Position numbers and translations under genes: made by a program
NCBI GenBank assembly: GCA_963729075.1
Contig: CAVSMU010000019.1
Location: 1 to 64,000 of the forward strand
Origin: WHSW01 sp963729075
GTDB lineage: Bacteria > Actinomycetota > Thermoleophilia > Solirubrobacterales > 70-9
Length of the DNA stretch: 64,000 nt
Direction: 5' to 3'
Notes under the pieces: generated by a model
Databases searched by the model: none
Told to the model about the DNA's origin: nothing
The model's input: the letters and a program-made list of their open reading frames with translations, nothing else
Part shown: positions 63,466 through 64,000 of the stretch, piece after piece
Layout: every line of letters starts with the position of its first letter
Numbering within the stretch: position 1 is the stretch's first letter

Positions 63466-64000
63466 TCAGCGGCCGAGGACGACCCGCTCGATCCCGGCCA
63501 GGTCGCGGCGCTTCTCGACCAGCTCGAAGCCGGCGCGCCGCACAAGCTCGGCGACCGTCGCCGCCTGCCCGACCCCGACTTCCAGCGCGACAGCCCGCGT
63601 GCGCAGCGCGCGGGTCGCGACCGCCCCGAGCAGGGCGTCGATCGCCTCCAGCCCGGTGGGCCCGGCGACCAGCGCCCCGCGCGGCTCGAACCGGGCGATC
63701 TCCGGCGCGAGCCCGTCCCACTCGCAATCGCCGACGTACGGAAGGTTCGCGAGCACGAGGTCGAAGCCCGGCTCGGCGGGGTAGGACCCCTCGATGAGCC
63801 GAACCCGCTCGCCGAGCCCGAGCCGGTCGCGGTTCGCCTTCGCGACCGCGAGCGCCTCGACGGATGTGTCGGAGGCGACGACTTCCGCCCGCTCGAGCTC
63901 GTCGGCGACCGCGAGCGCGACCGCTCCCGAGCCGGTGCCGACGTCGAGCACCCGCCGCGGCGCGAGCTCGACCGCCGCCTCGACCAGCAGCTCGGTCTCC
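63466..64000 (-). CDS. prmC: Release factor glutamine methyltransferase, 5' end outside the window
   Basis: The 178 visible residues begin with ETELLVEAAVELAP, so the N-terminal helical domain lies beyond the right edge. The SAM motif VLDVGTGSGAVALAV and the substrate motif VLANLPYVG (usually NPPY; the first Pro is Leu here) identify the PrmC/HemK group, which methylates the glutamine of the release-factor GGQ loop. It overlaps nothing but is one base from tsaC. Confidence 0.9.
   Translation of the reverse strand, partial: ETELLVEAAVELAPRRVLDVGTGSGAVALAVADELERAEVVASDTSVEALAVAKANRDRLGLGERVRLIEGSYPAEPGFDLVLANLPYVGDCEWDGLAPEIARFEPRGALVAGPTGLEAIDALLGAVATRALRTRAVALEVGVGQAATVAELVRRAGFELVEKRRDLAGIERVVLGR

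Noticed and set aside
63459..63490. GGTCACA match in the tsaC-prmC junction
   Set aside because: The base string sixteen positions on is not GGTC, and the orientation leads into prmC antisense.

Overview
The window is a dense, very GC-rich bacterial chromosome segment (70% or so by eye) with about 60 protein genes. I see no rRNA, tRNA, CRISPR array or insertion sequence. GTG and TTG starts, a MarP-type protease, a class II DAHP synthase and an exported protein of the 'LVALTGSAVA ... SNDIAPNAV' type all point to an actinobacterium. The last two features suggest class Thermoleophilia (Solirubrobacterales-like), which is inference.

Layout. 0-10 kb: a broken CHRD gene; an ECF41/SigJ sigma factor with a divergent epimerase and a downstream two-domain gene, all three preceded by the same GGTCACA-N16-GGTC box; an NhaA-DsbA fusion; class II DAHP synthase; dienelactone hydrolase; an SDR. 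10-18 kb: LysR, GNAT and HxlR genes, then a cell-envelope group (MarP protease, penicillin-binding protein, membrane protein, lipoprotein, SRPBCC), an FHA protein and a glyoxalase-fold protein. 18-28 kb: gltB with a frameshift, then a rightward run (ArsM-like methyltransferase, ParA, GMC oxidoreductase, PLP decarboxylase, SnoaL-like protein). 28-36 kb: homoserine kinase with two thioredoxin-fold proteins, a five-PAS histidine kinase with its response regulator, a sugar nucleotidyltransferase, ahcY and arfB.

36-52 kb is a 15.6-kb leftward gene train: the complete F1Fo ATP synthase (atpZ-I-B-E-F-H-A-G-D-C) continues through an M20 peptidase, an LCP protein, UDP-glucose dehydrogenase, a sugar-1-P nucleotidyltransferase, a PGI/PMI isomerase and a CPA2 antiporter. 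Most junctions overlap or are only a few bases apart. It links proton-motive-force enzymes to envelope-sugar supply.

52-60 kb is a surface-polysaccharide cluster: DUF354 protein, WecA-like transferase, WecC-like dehydrogenase, two SDR epimerases, a TIM-barrel/CapD-like fusion and a GT4 glycosyltransferase. 60-64 kb holds an exported protein, glyA, a SnoaL protein, a Sua5/YrdC protein and the 3' part of prmC, cut by the window edge.

Most notable: the three-copy sigma-factor promoter, the apparent AUA start of atpC overlapping the atpD stop, a REP-like hairpin that supplies the AtpC tail, acidic tails on both F1 alpha and beta, an apparent 11-bp tandem-repeat collapse in gltB, and the TIM-barrel/CapD fusion.
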